DNA of 64,000 nt, from positions 3,566,501 to 3,630,500 of the forward strand of contig CANUEZ040000020.1 in the NCBI GenBank assembly GCA_948099385.1. Reading direction: 5' to 3'. The notes beneath the pieces are model-generated. The model saw nothing but the letters and a program-made list of their open reading frames with translations. It ran no database searches and had not been told where the DNA came from. This DNA is from Fasciola hepatica (taxonomy: Eukaryota; Platyhelminthes; Trematoda; Plagiorchiida; Fasciolidae). This document shows, piece after piece, positions 10,620-22,590 of this stretch; position 1 is the stretch's first letter; each line of letters opens with the position of its first letter. Position numbers and translations under genes: made by a program.

Positions 10620-10760
10620 TGTGTGATCCATAAATTTATAAACTGTGAATACCTCACATTGACATGTACTGCTGTACTTTCTGATCTTGCCTTGTGCATG
10701 TGTATTGACCACGGTCAAGAAATATGCAATTCAATTCAATTCAATGCAATTTAATAATCT
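10620..10760 (+). repeat. Probable 3' end of a plus-strand non-LTR element with (AATTC)n tail
   Basis: Bases 10719-10745 are a pentanucleotide run (caattcaattcaattcaat) preceded by gtgtattgaccacggtcaag. Short tandem tails at the 3' end are usual in CR1-like elements. Its position just right of Pao-1, in the same orientation as the RT fragment at 5960-6233, fits the two being halves of one element. That link is inference. Confidence 0.45.
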
Positions 10761-10778
10761 TTGCGAGACCTTCGGAGT

Positions 10779-11384
10779 TTAGCCTGGTGATTTAAGGCGG
10801 TCGTTACCCAGTGAACTAGACGTTGAGGCCTTGAGTAGGAATGAGGGGCGGGATGCCGAATTCTGGATTTGCGGCCATGGGTTACCGTTGGAACCGACAC
10901 TGTGCATTGGGGGCAGAGTACAGGTCGTTGCCAACTTTCGGCCCATGTGTGATGAGTCAGGATGCAACGACTAGACTATGCCCTTAGGTGTGCTACTTCT
11001 TGGCAGTTCGTTCTCGGGAGCTTGCCCTGAGGGCTGGCGGGTTTGTCTGGAACGAGAATGACCTGGAAATGTTATGGTGTGGTCTGACGGATGGGCTTCA
11101 GTTGTGGCTATATGGTGTGGACAAGAAAGACCACAGGTAGAGTTATGTGTCGCCTTGGGAAAGTGACCCAAAGTTGTCAGGTCAGGAAGGCTACGCGATT
11201 TGAGTGGCCATTTCTGATGTACAGAGCTAAGCTGTCTGGCGGGACTCGGTGGATTCGAGTCCCAGGCATTTGCGACGCTACTGTGGAGTCTAGGGGGATT
11301 GGAGACTGGTGGATTTGAAGAAGGTTCAGGCGTTGCTTCAAGGTCTACGCCACACAGTTTTTGGCCGATAGACGTTGGTTGCAT
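10779..11384 (-). other. Unrecognised Pro/Ser-rich open stretch with one stop
   Basis: A 202-codon frame interrupted once near 10970. The composition is rich in Pro, Ser and His. I recognise no domain, signal peptide or membrane segment. It could be a decayed ORF1 of a retroelement or a chance frame in GC-richer DNA. No start context or splice signal supports a gene. Confidence 0.2.
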
Positions 11385-12780
11385 AGAGTAGGTTGAGGGA
11401 ATGCAGAAGGTATGTGCCTTTTGGGCGGATTCCTGCCCTGGATGCTTGAGAGTTCAACTTTTTCAGCACTTCTCGTTATAGTGGGTCTTGTCAGATGCTA
11501 TTCGGATGTTTCTGTATGGCGAGTTATTAGCGATAACTTTTTGTTTGTGAATAAACCCACTGGCTGTCAGGGAGTCCAAAAATAGGAAAAGCAGGGGGCA
11601 TTGGTGCCATTGTGTTTGTTTTCGTAGTCTGCTGCTACGGCATATCAAACGTTTCATGTTAGCAACCTTTAGCAAGGTGCCGCTGACTATGTTGAGTGGG
11701 GCCCTGTCGGGAGTTTACAAAACAATGGCGTGATTCGTGTTTCGTATTCTTTTTGAAACCTCTGAAGACATACTGTCAATAAAGTTACACATGGCAACTG
11801 AGAGACAGTTGCCGTAAAGGGCTCGAGAATTTGAGCCCGTGGTGTCAGAATTCTGGAGGCTCTGTCAAGAGATTCAGTTCGCGACCCAAGTGAGCTAACG
11901 TGTTGTAAGAGGCTGTCAGTCTTGCTATTTGCTTCATCATGGATGTTCGGTAATGAGACTGAGCATGGCGTAGTGGCTGGAAGGCGTACGGCTACTAGTG
12001 GCTAAATCTTACCGGCCGGTCTGCTTTTTTTGGAATTGCGCATTGTGACTGTAGGCTTCGGATAATCAACTAGTTTCGTTGATAATTTGGAGACTGTAAG
12101 AAATCCAGATACGGGACAGGGCTGAAATTCTATAAGAGGTCACCTAGGACGGATACAAACAGGGGTGACTAGGTGGTTTCACTGTATGGACGAAGGGGGT
12201 TGGAGTTTTAGCCAAGGATGAAACGATAACTACAATGGGTGATTTAGCAAACAATCGCTAAGTGTTTTATAGATGGGCTGACAAGGGGCGATTTGTGGTA
12301 CGTATAGATCTGGATTTCCTAGTGAATGGTTGCGTTGATTTTTTGCGGTTATAAATAGCAGACTCACAGTGGTGTATCGCAGTTTTTGCCACAGACAATT
12401 TGACGCCTCAGAGTAAACAACTATTACTGCTAGGTGCTAGGTATAAACAAGCCTTAACGATGGAAAAAGTGATAAACGGGACAACCTGATATATACGTCG
12501 AGTTGACCATGACCTGAACCGGTTGCATCGTTAAACAACGTTCGTTTCAACCATCTCATGTCCTGTTGGTTTTTTACTATTGCCCAAGATGAAATCGAAA
12601 ATGACTCTTGTTTACAGCGTAAACCGTTGTCCCTGCAAATCGTTTAAACCCGGCCCAGTTGTGCTCTTTCGTTCGCTAAAGTGACGGATTCCCTTCATTA
12701 AAACTTGTGATTTTCTGCTTCATTGAGTGACAATGTACACTATGATCATGCTTCCATGCGTACGCCTCGGCCGAGGTCAA
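11385..12780. other. No gene recognised (1.4 kb)
   Basis: No frame over about 70 codons and no domain. Stop codons are scattered on both strands and no repeat is obvious. Confidence 0.6.
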
Positions 12781-12785
12781 GAAGC

Positions 12786-12930
12786 ATATTAATAATATTA
12801 TTACTCATTATAATAATTATAATAATAATTGTATATTTCGGATGCGCCCGAAGCATGCTAGAATGCATGATCAGATGATTACAATGATGCTGGAATGACA
12901 ATTCACAAAAGGGTACAACACGTGCATGCA
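12786..12930 (-). repeat. Non-LTR element 3' end with TTA-rich tail, copy 1
   Basis: The plus strand has an AT-only run (taataataattgta) followed by tttcggatgcgcccgaagcatgc. The same order occurs at 14043-14150. On the minus strand it ends in a cgggcg, ccgaaat, (att)n pattern, as expected for the 3' end of a CR1-like element with a trinucleotide tail. Confidence 0.55.
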
Positions 12931-13689
12931 GAGTATCAAAGACAGTGTTACAGTGAACTAAAACTGTAGTAATGCCCGGCAAATTTGAAGGTCAGGGTCG
13001 AATGATGTCGGTTGGTCTGGAGTACATGCATAAGTGGTATATGAAATAATTGCCACTGGTGGAAATTCAAACATATTCAAAGGATATTTTTTTGGTGCAC
13101 TACAGAATATGAGAGGCATATGGATAGAAATCTCGTCCAAGTGTTCGATGAATTATTCACCTTACGACAGGTATGTCAAGGAGTAATAACATGGAAATAT
13201 TTCAGTCTGCAAAGATGGTAGTATATAAAGTGGTGGCTGTATACTGGAGGAATCGTATATGTGGCAAACAATTGCGTATTTCCTGGGAGGGAGACTACCA
13301 GAGTGATGGTGGCAGGGAACGGCCGGATGAAAAGAGGTGAGCGTGCAGCAAATTGTTAACTTTATGTAGGGTTGGTATGAAATGTCAAAGCGGAAGTAGA
13401 AGACTAATCGATATTGACCGTGTGGTTACATCCATTATGCAGATGTTCAGTTCTGCGGGAGGGAAGGTAAAGTAATTCACAGGTAAGTGTATGTAAATAG
13501 ATGAACGCTGTGTGGTATGTACCATGCAAAATAGACAGATCAATAAAACTGCCCAGGTATATCGCGGAAAGCGGCAGTGGATCAACGAATATAGAAATAA
13601 AATGTATCAGCCGGTGCAGATAGTGGTGTGATTTAGAGGCTGGATACGGGGTCAGTTTCGGTAATATAACACGAATGCAACATCTGGAA

Positions 13690-14040
13690 GATTGAAGGCG
13701 TCGATAAAAGTGGGCAAATTCGCAAGCATGAGGATTGGTAGCGCCAAAGATACTCCCCACTGCTGCCTTGAGGGTACCGTCTTCAGCAACCTGCAGGAGG
13801 AAAGAAACCTTGGGATTGTTGTCACCAACAGTCTGAAGAAAAGATTTCACACTGGGAGGCCCTACACCTCGACGCGGAGGGTAGATGGTTCAATTCGCCG
13901 TTCCTTTGGGCCTCCACTCCTAAACACCCTTCGGTTGCTGTCTGCCCCGCACGTACGTCCTCGCTTGGAGCGTGGTGGTCCGGCTGTCTACACCTGCACG
14001 GCGGCGGAGGTCGCCAAACTGGAAAGAAAGCAATGCGCTG
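13690..14040 (+). pseudogene. CR1-like RT fragment (thumb region)
   Basis: The 139-codon frame carries MRIGSAKDTPHCC, LQEERNLGIVVTNSLK and HVRPRLERGGPAVYTC, then EVAKLERKQCAG. These match the post-palm region of CR1/Jockey-type RTs (K-x-RIG, ERDLGV, RP-LEYG, LER-QR). The palm with FADD is absent. The frame runs on by chance into the repeat at 14043. It is a different family from the copy at 1-3762. Confidence 0.72.
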
Positions 14041-14042
14041 GT

Positions 14043-14150
14043 AACAATAATAATGGTTTATTTCGGAGACGCCCGAGGCATGCCAGGTGCACGATCATTT
14101 TTTACATGTGATGGAACGGACAGGCAAAATTCTTGAAAATGTAGAAAAAT
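14043..14150 (-). repeat. Non-LTR element 3' end with TTA-rich tail, copy 2
   Basis: aataataatggtttatttcggagacgcccgaggcatgcc resembles 12801-12860. On the minus strand an AATAAA sits just before the (ATT)n tail, a plausible polyadenylation signal. It abuts the plus-strand RT fragment directly. Confidence 0.55.
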
Positions 14151-14468
14151 ACATGGCAGAAGTGGGATAAGGGAGGCTTAGAAGGGGTAGTAAAGTGGAA
14201 TGAAAGTATGGTACGTGTATGGACGCCAAAGAAAGTATAGCGAGTTTAGTTAAATCCATGGGCGGATTCAAATGGACTGAACTCGAGGCAATCTGGTATG
14301 CATTATATGCACCTCTCGCCCGCTGCTTATGTTACTCACATGTAACCCTTTGCTGTTCCCTCGAATCGTGGTTGACGTACGGAAGTATTTGTGCGCCGCC
14401 AGGCTTCGGGACGTACTTATACGTATATGCACGCGACTTGTTTATAAATAAACACCTGTGGTCAGGTT

Positions 14469-14519
14469 TGATACCGGAATAATGTGCGCAACCTACAAAC
14501 TCATACAGTTCCGGTATCA
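14469..14519. other. Hairpin with 11-bp perfect stem
   Basis: tgataccggaa (14469-14479) and ttccggtatca (14509-14519) are perfect reverse complements around a 29-base loop. caggttt occurs just outside each arm in direct orientation. Function unknown; it may be chance. Confidence 0.6.
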
Positions 14520-14630
14520 GGTTTTACAATATTTATTGGTAGTAAGTGTGACACAACTCCATCAGGAGCTCACGCTGCTGATGCCCTTATCTGCTCATCA
14601 GCATCCACGGGTGGGCTGTCCAAGCTCACC

Positions 14631-14650
14631 ATATATATATATATATATAT
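14631..14650. repeat. (AT)n microsatellite
   Basis: Twenty bases of perfect alternating AT. Confidence 0.95.
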
Positions 14651-15884
14651 GTGTGTACCGGCCCCTTATATACTTCATAGTTCCGCTTCTATTCTCTGGC
14701 GCTTACATCAGCCCGCAGTCAGCCTGCTAGTATTTTGAACGTAAACATAACTGCTCCTTTGGCTGAGGCGAGCTCCCCTTTCCCATTTATTTCGCAAGTG
14801 AGTTAACTAACATAACCAGGTATAGAGTGGGGCGCGAATACAATTAAATTCACCTGTAATTAGGTTGCTCTACGATCTGCGATTTACTGGTAACCGCACC
14901 AGTCAAGCATTGATGTCTACACACTTAGGGGCCAGTCTCTAGCTAACGGAACATATAGCAACTAATTATACCGGGCAGATAGTGCAACCTCTGAGGCTTC
15001 GGTGAAATCATTAGCACGACGAGCCCAATTACCCCTACTTCACAAATAGTGCACTCTACTACTCGTTATGAAGGTCAACATGCCACTCCGACTGAGTCCA
15101 TCAACAGTCACACTACAACGGCCCGTCGTTGTGGAAGTGAAGGGAGACTCAATACCGACATTCCCAGAGAACGATGATGAGTGCACTTGAAGGAAGACAA
15201 CACCTCTTGGTCTTACTCACTAATTGGCGGCGCACCGATGCCGCTTTCACACTCTCCCTTCCAACGTCGTCCGTCACCCTGCCAGAGATTGCAAGCACAT
15301 GTAGTTCTCCTCCAGTCGCATTGCAAATGTGCCAAAGAGTACGGGAGAGGTAATAATGAGCTCCATTTCCAGCCAACTCATTGGTTCACGAATTGCAAAA
15401 GTGAAAACCCGAGCCGGTTGTGAAAACCGTAGCTGAAAGCTTCCAAACCCGTATACCACCGGCCAAACCGCGGCTGAATCACCCAAGCAATGACAGGTAC
15501 CCAGCGGTCGAGCCGCACAGGCCACAATGGAACACTAAGCTACTGCACCTGTATACCGTTTCATACATGAAAGTTGCATCAATCAGATATTACGAGAGGT
15601 GAACCAATGAATTGAAAGCACTTACCAACATTTGATCATCGCGAGCTACTTTTACCTTGTATTCAATAACTTTGAAACCACGAGCGTTAACAAAATCCTC
15701 ATGTAATTAAGGTCCTTATCAGCCACAGAGAGGTTAGCTAAAAATACATTAGGACTGCTTCGTCTAACTCAATTAGGAAAGGTCCATACTAGCTAGTACG
15801 CTATACCACAGTGGTATCAACAAATAGTTTTGTGAACTGTGCTTGTATATTATTATAGAAGTTCTTGGCACCAAATTCACCCAA

Positions 15885-16150
15885 ATATTCTTTCCCTGAT
15901 CCATCCTTCATAGCAAACCTACTCCAAAACCGATCGGTTTTTGGCCGGTTTTCGCTACTTTATTGTAGAAACCGATTTAAAATCGAAGGATACGCCCTTA
16001 AACCGTTCAGAAACCGGAGAGAAACCATTCAGAAGCCATGCGAAGACCAATCGGCATAATAGTCAATCGGCTCAAAAATCGGCCAGAAGCCGATCGGTGT
16101 CGGAGCCGTTTTGGCTGGTTTCTGGACAGCTTCCAAGTGGTTTCTGCCGG
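15885..16150. repeat. Patch of repeated ccgatcgg / ggccggtttt words
   Basis: Within 270 bases the words aaccgatcggttt, ggccggtttt, aaccgttcagaaacc, cagaagcc and gccgatcgg recur in both orientations. The pattern looks like a small decayed tandem array with palindromic subunits. I do not recognise the family. Confidence 0.45.
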
Positions 16151-18869
16151 TAAATTGGAATACTTGATATCCTTCGTTGGCTTTTGCCACTTCTCCCAAT
16201 TTACTTGTCACGATGCTCATTTCTATCTCCCAATTTGTGATTTTCCGACTAGTAGCCCTAATTTGACCCTTTTGGAAGGATTGAAATAAAGGAATTCATA
16301 CCTCGAGGTATTTCAGGACATTTCCATGAACTGAACCAATATATTTAAATACAACGCCAACTGAGCACTGCACGTTACTCTGATCGTCGATTTCCTTCGT
16401 GTCAATTCAAATCTGATCCGCGTAAGATGGCGACTGAACAAGCCAACGGAAAACCGATGGTACGAACGGTCTGGGTGCTTCGAGGGATATACCAGGCCAG
16501 TCGGAGCTAATCTAGCAGTCCAGTTTGGGACAATTTTGATAATATAGTAGCCTGTATGATTGGCCGTCCCTGGGTGACTCGAATTTTTCAATTGTAGTGA
16601 TAGTACTGGATTTGAGGCCAAAGTTAATGGGTAAGCACATCACTATTCCGCTGCTTTAACAGTTGTTTCCATCCCGCCAGTCTTTTACAGCTGAAACCTT
16701 CTCTCGTCGGTGTTCAAGCTAAAAATAACACGTTGCTGCAACCTTTGGGATCAATCTGAGGTATGCCTCAGACTTGCCCCAAGTCTGCCCCACGCGGTTA
16801 CCTTGCGGCAACGGTAGCGCTGCCCCAGGTTTTTCAATACTGAGCTTGGAACAGCCCCAGGTTTGCCCCATGCAAGCCCAATGGAGCAAATTGGGAGTAT
16901 GCTACTTAGGATACCAAACAGAGGCAGAAAACATGCCAAACTCAGATACAGTCAGATCACACATTGGGCTAGCAGCCACTGCCAAAGTCAGTCCGGTTTC
17001 CTCCAGCTGCGAGACCCCGAGTCCTGCATTGCTTTGACTTCCCGGGGCCTTTTGTCTCTCATAGGCTGGAATGCATGGTTCATATTGGGATCACCGTCCA
17101 ACAGAGCAGCAAGGAGCAGCATTTCAATGGGGTAAGTCCTCTGCAAGCAGCTGGTTTACCCTCCTTGCGGGAATCAAGACCCCAGCTACCAGCCATCGTT
17201 AAATAGTTAGTAATCTAGAAGGACCAAGAATTATCTGAGGCAGGTACTTGGGCAGGCCGTATAAGACTGAAGAACAAGAAGGAGCACACTTGGGCCCATC
17301 TTTCCGACCCGCGGGCAGTCCGGAGAGGTATTTGTTCACTCTACTTCCTGCTTCCTCTTGAACAGTATCGCAGTGCTCACTTCCATCAATTCATCGGGAA
17401 TTTTCTTCCGGTTTTATTCATCCTTCAAGCACACAACTGAGCTCTGACGGTCTTGCTGGTCCTCAGCTCGATTGGTTTCAACTTTTTTCCACAGAAAATA
17501 CAGTTTTCTTCCTGGGTAAACAAGGGCTTGTTCGTGGCTAACGGCCCGTTTAACTGTTTCAATGCTTCAACCAATTCCCCCTAAACTCTAATGCATTTGG
17601 ATGAAAACAGCCTTGGCTCAGCTGAACCATAATCACACTGCACTCCTGGTAGCCCTTGTTCTGTCCTCGTGAACCTTCTGTGGACCTTCTCCTGAGAGCG
17701 GATGTCCCAAACTAATTGCGGGGTTCAACCCTGGTCAAAGTACTCCGAGTGGGGTAGAACCAGGATCTGATATGAAGAAAGCAGCACGCCAGGGTCCCTT
17801 GATGTGAGCTTCCGCGCGTTTTGCGCGTCGATTACTCCCATTCCGTTATGGAACCGTCACCCGCTTCTGTGGACTAACCCCAATAGTCACTGAACCTCTA
17901 GCCTGTGACGACTTATTTCGTTCTAATTTTTATTGTACCAGGTGTCACCTAATATGGATTGCCATTCTTAAACGGACTTCTATTTTTCATTCAGCAGGGG
18001 ACTGTTAAAGGTTAGCATACCAGAAGTTCAGAACGAAAGGCAAAAGTTGCATATAAATAAACCGAAAGGAATTTTGATGGCCGTAAAAGCCCGTGATCCC
18101 TTACCCAAGGGCATCTGCAGTATGCCCCTTTTAGTCAGTTTACTGGGACCTGCAAGTTAGCTGAACGCGTTTTCGGGTTCTCCAGTTGCGCGTGTACGCT
18201 GCAGTGATACTGGAGGGTACCCTCCTTTAGCTTCTACGATCACTTTCGTTGAGCAAGTCGACCAGAAAAGGCCATGGAGTGCCAACCGCGCATATTCCCA
18301 AGGAGCCTGAGTACAGAGGCCGCAAGCCAGCGTGTGCCGAGGAAGCGTGGCAGAAGTAGCGCTTGGGGTTGCCGCTCGCAATTCGCCCACTCAAACAGGT
18401 GATTGATAGGATGTGATCGGCTGATCACCATGGGGCCCTCTCCTGGAAAACGGTCCGCAAGAAGGGCTTCGACTTGGGAGTCTAGCAATAGAATGAGTAT
18501 GTCGCACTTTATAATGCCAGTGAAACAAATAAATGTGCGCTTCTTTTTGACTTTAAAACCCTTCATGTGTTCAACCCGCAGCTCCAAAGTCCTCGGATCC
18601 TGTGGCATTGCCTGTGGATGACATCCGGTCGTCTGACGGGCTGAACGAGCACGACAACGGAAGAAAAGTGCAAGAGCATTCCGAAGTGAATGTGTCGTTC
18701 TGAAGTACAAATGAACAGCTGATCGGAACCATTTTACTTGAGTTAAAAATGAATTGACAACATGGGTTCCCAAGGGAGAAAGTGGAAACACGCAAAAGAG
18801 AGAACAGGTATATACATGCGGTAGAAGGCGGAGGTTGACTCTGGGAGCGAGACACTGGGGAAAGCCACC

Positions 18870-19880
18870 ATGGCTGGCTACCTGACCTGGAAGTCCTCGT
18901 AAGTTCAATGCGGGAAGTAGGATTTTAGGATGCTTTCGGCGATGGTGTCGGGGGAGTTTTCCTCCGCTCATTTCACCAAATGACCCAGTACAGGTTCGGC
19001 TTGGTAAAAGAGTATTGTGGTCGGTCTTTCCGGGAATTCATGTATCCTGCAAATGGGTACCTGGGGCAGCCAGATTCGTGTCGTTAGCGAACGAGTATTT
19101 TGAAAGCAGTGCGAGTTTCCACTAAAACTGTAGGTTGTTGGTGATTGCTTCCGGAGGTGGTGGACGAGCAGAACATCAACAAAGTTGTTCGGGGACAAAA
19201 GGGTCCTGGGGAATTCGATGGGGTGGAACGGCCGGAATGTATTCACCCAGAAAAGCTGGACTAAGCCGGTCCATGACAACTGTACTCTTTCTACTGTTGT
19301 GGCCGGCGATGAATGTTCTTTCCAGGTAGATTTGGACCCTGTGGGGGTCGGAGTAGGCAGGTTTTAGATGAGTGCGTGCCTCTGTCCTAAGGGGGAAGTG
19401 TGTAAAGTCTTTGAGGTATAGGGGCAAGTAAGCCGTCGTGTTTTGTTCATGAGCCGTGGGAAGATGTAAGTTGCGCATCTGGTGCTTTAACCTAGCGGGG
19501 TAATCAGCGTATTCAAAAAAGCCGGTAGATTTTGGAGTTACCATGTCACCGAGAAGTTGGTGCGCGCAGCCGCTGTGAATTCGGCCGGTGTGGTTTGCAG
19601 ATCAACCTTAAGAGCGTTGCAGCAACCTAAAAGTACGAGCGGTAGTGATCCCTGCCGGTCTTGGTTTTTGAGTTGCTAGGGCTGCCATGAGTTGCCGATG
19701 AGAACGTTTTACCATTCCGTTTGCTGAAGGTGGCCGATGGGCCGAGTGGAGGCTTTTATGCCTGTGTCAGGCAAACCAAGCCAGGTTTCGAGAACCTGTC
19801 GGCTAAAAGCTGACGGCAAGGCCGGCCTCCGGTGGCCTTTGGACAAGTGATACGGTATGTGGCCCTCGGCTGAAGGAACG
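18870..19880 (-). pseudogene. Gyp-E integrase C-terminal half and tail
   Basis: From about 19790 leftward the translation shows SANGMVKRSHRQLMAAL, the helix that in CsRn1-like integrases carries the catalytic Glu ([16 protein letters not shown] in Gyp-A). Here Glu is replaced by Lys. The following block, in another frame, is the conserved LVLLG segment. The 122-codon frame 19176-19544 ends in RTEARTHLKPAYSDPHRV and STVVMDRLSPAFL, the chromo-like C-terminal part of these polyproteins. RTSRSG near 18890 matches the usual arginine-rich end. Confidence 0.68.
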
Positions 19881-19924
19881 TCAAACTGCTGGAGCCTGAT
19901 GTTCCAATTGGTCCTGTTTTATGT

Positions 19925-21120
19925 ATGCGGAACTCAGCTTATCACAAACTGGTAAGATGGTTGGCAGATATTGTATCGTCTACCCAGAAAGGCATGACAT
20001 CTTACTATCCAAAGGACTCGCTAGAATTGTCGGATATCCTGCAGCGATTATCAATGAGTTCCAAAAAACGTCTTCTGTCAATATTGATTCTTTTTTCACC
20101 AATATACCCATGAGAAAAACGATACAATATTTACGCGACTCATTACCAACACTCAACCCCACCTTACTGATTCCCGCTATATACATCCGAGACCTCATTC
20201 TCTTATGCGCAGAAAGCATCTGTCTTGCTTTTGAAGGGCAGTCCTACAAACACTGTGATGGTTTCGCAAAAAAGCTACCCTCATGGACCCATGGCGGCAG
20301 ATACATTTCTGAGAAAGGTATGGAAAACTGTTCATCAAAACACCAACCAGTTCACCCTTTACAAGCGCTATGTCGATGATATTTTGAATTTTACTGAGTA
20401 AGACGAGTTCACTTAGTTCCTCAACCCAATGAACACCGTACATCTCAATCCACCAGTTACGTGTGAAACAGAAATTGGTAAAAATCTCGCTTTTTTGGAT
20501 GTTCTAACGAAAAGACGTGAAAACCAAACAATCCAAAAAACCATCCATCGTAAAGGAACACAGAGTGGGCAATACACTCAGTTTTCCAGTTTTGCACCAA
20601 TTGCCTTCAAGCGGGGTTTGATAAAAATTCTCGCCCACAGAGCGCGTAAGACTTGCAGTGCAAACCAATTACAAAAGGGGGAAAAGTTCATAACCCAAGC
20701 TCTAAGAGCGAAGGGATACCACGACAAGGTTATTGTAATCCGCAAATAAGAAAAGTCCAAGACCGTACAAGTCAACACGTTCGAGAAAAAGCTGGTAGCT
20801 TTGGCGATATCCTTTAAAGGAGTTCACTTGCCTTATCAGATTAGTCAATATCCAAAGTGTGCGCTAAAGGGCCCCTACCAAAAGGATGAATTGCAGACTT
20901 CACAAAGCACTAAAGAACCAATCCTCCAAGCCCATTCAAACAGTGTCAGGGATCTGAATGCCACTCACGTCATTCATCAGTTAGTAGCGGCGGCCATCCT
21001 CTTTCGTGTTTTTACCACGTTCGTTGTTGACCTGAACGCTAACTGCCAAGCGCGGTCACCGTTTGATTGCCACCATCACGCGCCCTCTCAAGCACGCTCC
21101 CAAATACGCGCTAATCACTA
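19925..21120 (+). mobile_element. Penelope-like element, RT region, frameshifted
   Basis: Three plus-strand frames overlap head to tail. They show YHKLVRWLADI, then DSFFTNIPMRKTIQYLRD, then (after a shift near 20270) KRYVDDILNFTE, and finally FLDVLTKRRENQTIQKTI and HRARKTCSANQLQKGEKFI. These are the hallmark blocks of Penelope-like RTs, with active site YVDD near 20372. The 20801-21120 region has PYQISQ and KEPILQAHSNSVRDL, as in the linker before the GIY-YIG nuclease, but I see no convincing GIY-YIG motif. It lies inside Gyp-E in the opposite orientation. Confidence 0.8.
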
Positions 21121-21899
21121 TATCTCAAAATCGCCTTCTCGTTCTCACTGGTCGTGGAAAATATCGCTCTGGCTAATGTACTCGTACAATGCCAAACATC
21201 AGAGTGACGCGCAGGTGGCCACGCAGTAAGAAGGACCAAATAATTTTTTTAATAAGGAAACCGCGAGGTAAAATTGGGCTACCCTGCAAATAGTGAGCCC
21301 GATTATGGAGTTTCGAGAAGGTAGGATGAAGGAGGACAGCAAGAACCACCGTCCTGTTGTAAGGTTGGTTAGACCTTACGTGCTGTTTCCTTATTACGTA
21401 CGTTCGCTAGTCCAATCTAACACGCTTGGACCACCTGTTCGTTACAGTGGTACCTTGCAATAAACCATCACGATCACCACGACATTGTTCCCCACAACCC
21501 ATGAGAAGGAGAACACTATAGGTAGGGAGAGAGTGGTTAGTGTATATTGGAGAAGCTTGCGTGTAGCTTGCACGGGCAACGTTCAGGTGGCCACCGAGTT
21601 GGTGGCGCGAGTTCACATAAACACTGATGTGTGTTGAACAAATGATCAGGGTTGAATGCCACTACATTGTGGCCACCTTGTGACATCGCACAAAAAGGCA
21701 TTCTCTAAAACTTGGATAGGTACTTTCGTCAAGCTCAAAGGACAGTTGTATTGAAATCGTTCAATGCCAGGGTCCATAGTTTCAGCGTGTGCCATTGCGT
21801 CTAAGTTGGTTTTAGGCGCTGGCGACAGACTCAGCTGATGTACTCATGCTAAGGTTTCGGTGACCGGATTGAGTACCTCGGGGGTGTCATATATCCACG

Positions 21900-22585
21900 G
21901 AACTATAGGGGTTCGGGAGAGTCGCGAATAGCAGAAACCTTATCTGGTAGAGAGCGGATACCCGAGTAAGAAGTAGTCTCCTAAGGGGACTACATCAGAC
22001 AGGCCTTATTCGCATTTCGTGATAGTGATCATAAGGCCGTGCTGGCAGAGGCATCCGAAAAGTGTCCGCAAGTGCCCAGCGTAATCTAACTCTGAAGAAA
22101 TAACCATCAAAATATCATCTAGGTTTACGTGGACACTTGCTAAACGACAAGTTGCCTCGTGCGTGAACCACTGGAAGGTTTGGGCTGCATTGCTGAGTTC
22201 AAAATGCGTGCGTAGAAACTCGAACGGCCCAAAAGGCTTAGTGAAGGCAGTTTTTGGGGATATCGGCCCCTGCTACAGGGATCTGGCTGTACGCACGAAC
22301 TAAATCGACAAGTCTTAAGACGGAGCAACCTGATAGATAAGTGAGGTCATGTATGTGGAAAATCGGGTGTCTTTCAGTGACGGCGGCCCTGTAAAGCGCC
22401 CTGTAATCATCACAGGAGTGCCGACCGCCGCTAGATTTGCAGATCATAAGAAGAAGGGAGGCCCAAGGGCTACTGGAAGGGAGTATCATGCAGAGTTCTA
22501 GCATTTGTCATAATTCGGCCCGTGAAACACGGAGCTAGTTTGCTGCCATCCGACGAGGCCTACAGAATACTGGAGTTCCCATAAA
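21900..22585 (-). pseudogene. Gyp-E reverse transcriptase fragment
   Basis: Reading leftward from 22585: a linker with RRMAAN, then MLELCMILPSSSPWASLL, HSCDDYRALYRAAV, HPIFHIHDLTYLSG, RLVDLVRAYSQIPVAG and, after a stop, NLDDILMVISSE. These parallel the RT of Gyp-A almost block for block. The active site is NLDD rather than YxDD, and the first catalytic region reads RLVDLVRAY. Several stops and frame changes are present. The fragment ends near 21900. Confidence 0.8.
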
Positions 22586-22590
22586 GCCGG

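Larger units (their letters stand above)
6237..10620 (-). mobile_element. Bel/Pao LTR retrotransposon Pao-1, defective
   Basis: Reading leftward: gag with DUF1759-like sequence and Cys-rich fingers, aspartic protease, a short RT N-terminal linker, the region after the RT core (Peptidase A17/Pao family), RNase H, H2C2 integrase zinc region, integrase core, a DUF5641-like tail, a purine-rich stretch and the 3' LTR. No 5' LTR is seen right of 10605. The RT catalytic core is deleted and many stops interrupt the frame, so the copy is dead. Order and motifs are diagnostic of Bel/Pao rather than Gypsy. Confidence 0.88.
14151..18850. other. No gene recognised (4.7 kb)
   Basis: Frames here are short or lack any recognisable motif, including a 243-codon minus-strand frame at 18240-18971 whose composition looks non-coding. 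Local structures are a hairpin (14469-14519), a (TA)n tract, a palindrome-rich patch (15885-16150) and a patch with repeated gccccaggttt-like words (16745-16880). The right end probably contains the 3' LTR of Gyp-E, but I cannot define its limits. Confidence 0.5.

Noticed and set aside
10779..11384. Pro/Ser-rich frame as a host protein exon.
   Set aside because: One internal stop, no domain, no splice signals that I could justify. Kept only as an unrecognised stretch.
18240..18971. A 243-codon minus-strand open frame as a gene.
   Set aside because: No domain, odd composition, no start or splice context, and it overlaps the end of Gyp-E, where LTR sequence is expected.
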